Source of the DNA: Candidatus Gallilactobacillus intestinavium
Lineage (GTDB): Bacteria; Bacillota; Bacilli; Lactobacillales; Lactobacillaceae
DNA length: 64,000 nucleotides
Direction: 5' to 3'
Assembly (NCBI GenBank): GCA_017694665.1
Contig: JADIMP010000051.1
Coordinates: forward strand, 1-64,000
Part shown: one piece after another, positions 63,750 to 64,000 of the stretch
How positions within the stretch are numbered: the stretch's first letter is position 1
Layout: every line of letters starts with the position of its first letter
Notes under the pieces: generated by a model
Databases searched by the model: none
Told to the model about the DNA's origin: nothing
The model's input: only the letters and a program-made list of their open reading frames with translations
Made by a program: the position numbers and the translations under genes

Positions 63750-64000
63750 AATATGTACCTGTAGTAGTCACATTTAATAGATGTGATTTATTAAAAAAAT
63801 CTTTAGATTCTTTATTAAATCAAACAGTGAAACCACAAAAAATAGTCATTATAGATAATGCTTCAACTGATGATACAGAAAAAGTAGTTCAGAATTATTT
63901 AAATAATTCTGATCTTTTTCATTATGTAAAGTTATCTGAAAATATTGGTGGGTCCGGTGGCTTTTCTAGGGGAGTTAAAGAAGCGATGAAATTTCACCCT
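63746..64000 (+). CDS. Family-2 glycosyltransferase, 3' end outside window
   Basis: The first 85 residues are present: MKYVPVVVTFNRCDLLKKSL, VIIDNASTDDT and ENIGGSGGFSRGVKEAM. The GT-A start and the GGSGGF motif fit galactofuranosyl- or rhamnosyltransferases of the GlfT2 type. It overlaps the preceding gene by 4 bp, so the two are coupled, probably in a surface-polysaccharide locus that continues to the right. Confidence 0.85.
   Translation, partial: MKYVPVVVTFNRCDLLKKSLDSLLNQTVKPQKIVIIDNASTDDTEKVVQNYLNNSDLFHYVKLSENIGGSGGFSRGVKEAMKFHP

Overview
The window is a chromosomal segment of a low-G+C Gram-positive bacterium, almost certainly a lactic acid bacterium of the family Lactobacillaceae. 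The reasons are the gene order of the ribosomal cluster (str, S10, spc and alpha operons running into ecfA1-ecfA2-ecfT-truA-rplM-rpsI), the pcrA-ligA-camS-kup-gatCAB-dagK run, a GatCAB amidotransferase, LPxTG-type wall anchors, a KxYKxGKxW-type signal peptide and MucBP/Mub-B2 adhesin modules. The very AT-rich code would suit low-GC genera such as Fructilactobacillus or Apilactobacillus, but the genus is not proven here.

Layout. (1) 1-19.2 kb: the 3' end of one LPxTG surface protein and then a complete gene for a 5,803-residue surface protein. The second is built from 28 tandem B2+MucBP units of about 191 residues, much of it organised as a three-unit higher-order repeat of about 1,719 bp. (2) 19.2-19.7 kb: a gene-free stretch that holds a likely small RNA on the minus strand and then the promoter and leader of rpsL. 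(3) 19.7-36.8 kb: rpsL-rpsG, fusA (no tuf), and 28 genes from rpsJ to rplQ including secY, adk, infA, rpmJ and rpoA. (4) 37.0-41.7 kb: an unrecognised membrane-anchored protein, the ECF vitamin transporter core (ecfA1, ecfA2, ecfT), truA, and rplM-rpsI behind an L13-type leader. (5) 41.8-56.6 kb: a GH73 glucosaminidase, a degenerate PurK-like protein, pcrA, ligA, camS, kup, gatCAB, a diacylglycerol kinase and an RlmD/RlmCD-type rRNA methyltransferase. (6) 56.6-64 kb: a mixed-strand accessory region with yjdF behind a probable yjdF-motif riboswitch, a Core-2/I-branching glycosyltransferase, a DEAD-box helicase, tRNA-Arg(CCU), a 3-methyladenine DNA glycosylase, a GtrA-like protein, a flavodoxin, a polysaccharide flippase and two glycosyltransferases. 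The last of these runs off the window, and the end looks like the edge of a surface polysaccharide locus.

How it fits together. Most of the window is translation and its support: ribosomal proteins, RNA polymerase alpha, the Sec translocon, adenylate kinase, IF-1, Gln-tRNA formation, rRNA and tRNA modification. DNA repair and replication genes (pcrA, ligA, mpg) lie alongside. The two ends are surface biology: giant wall-anchored adhesins on the left, polysaccharide flipping and glycosyl transfer on the right. I see no phage, insertion sequence or CRISPR array. The most unusual content is the architecture of the giant adhesin and the compact four-hairpin RNA locus between it and rpsL.
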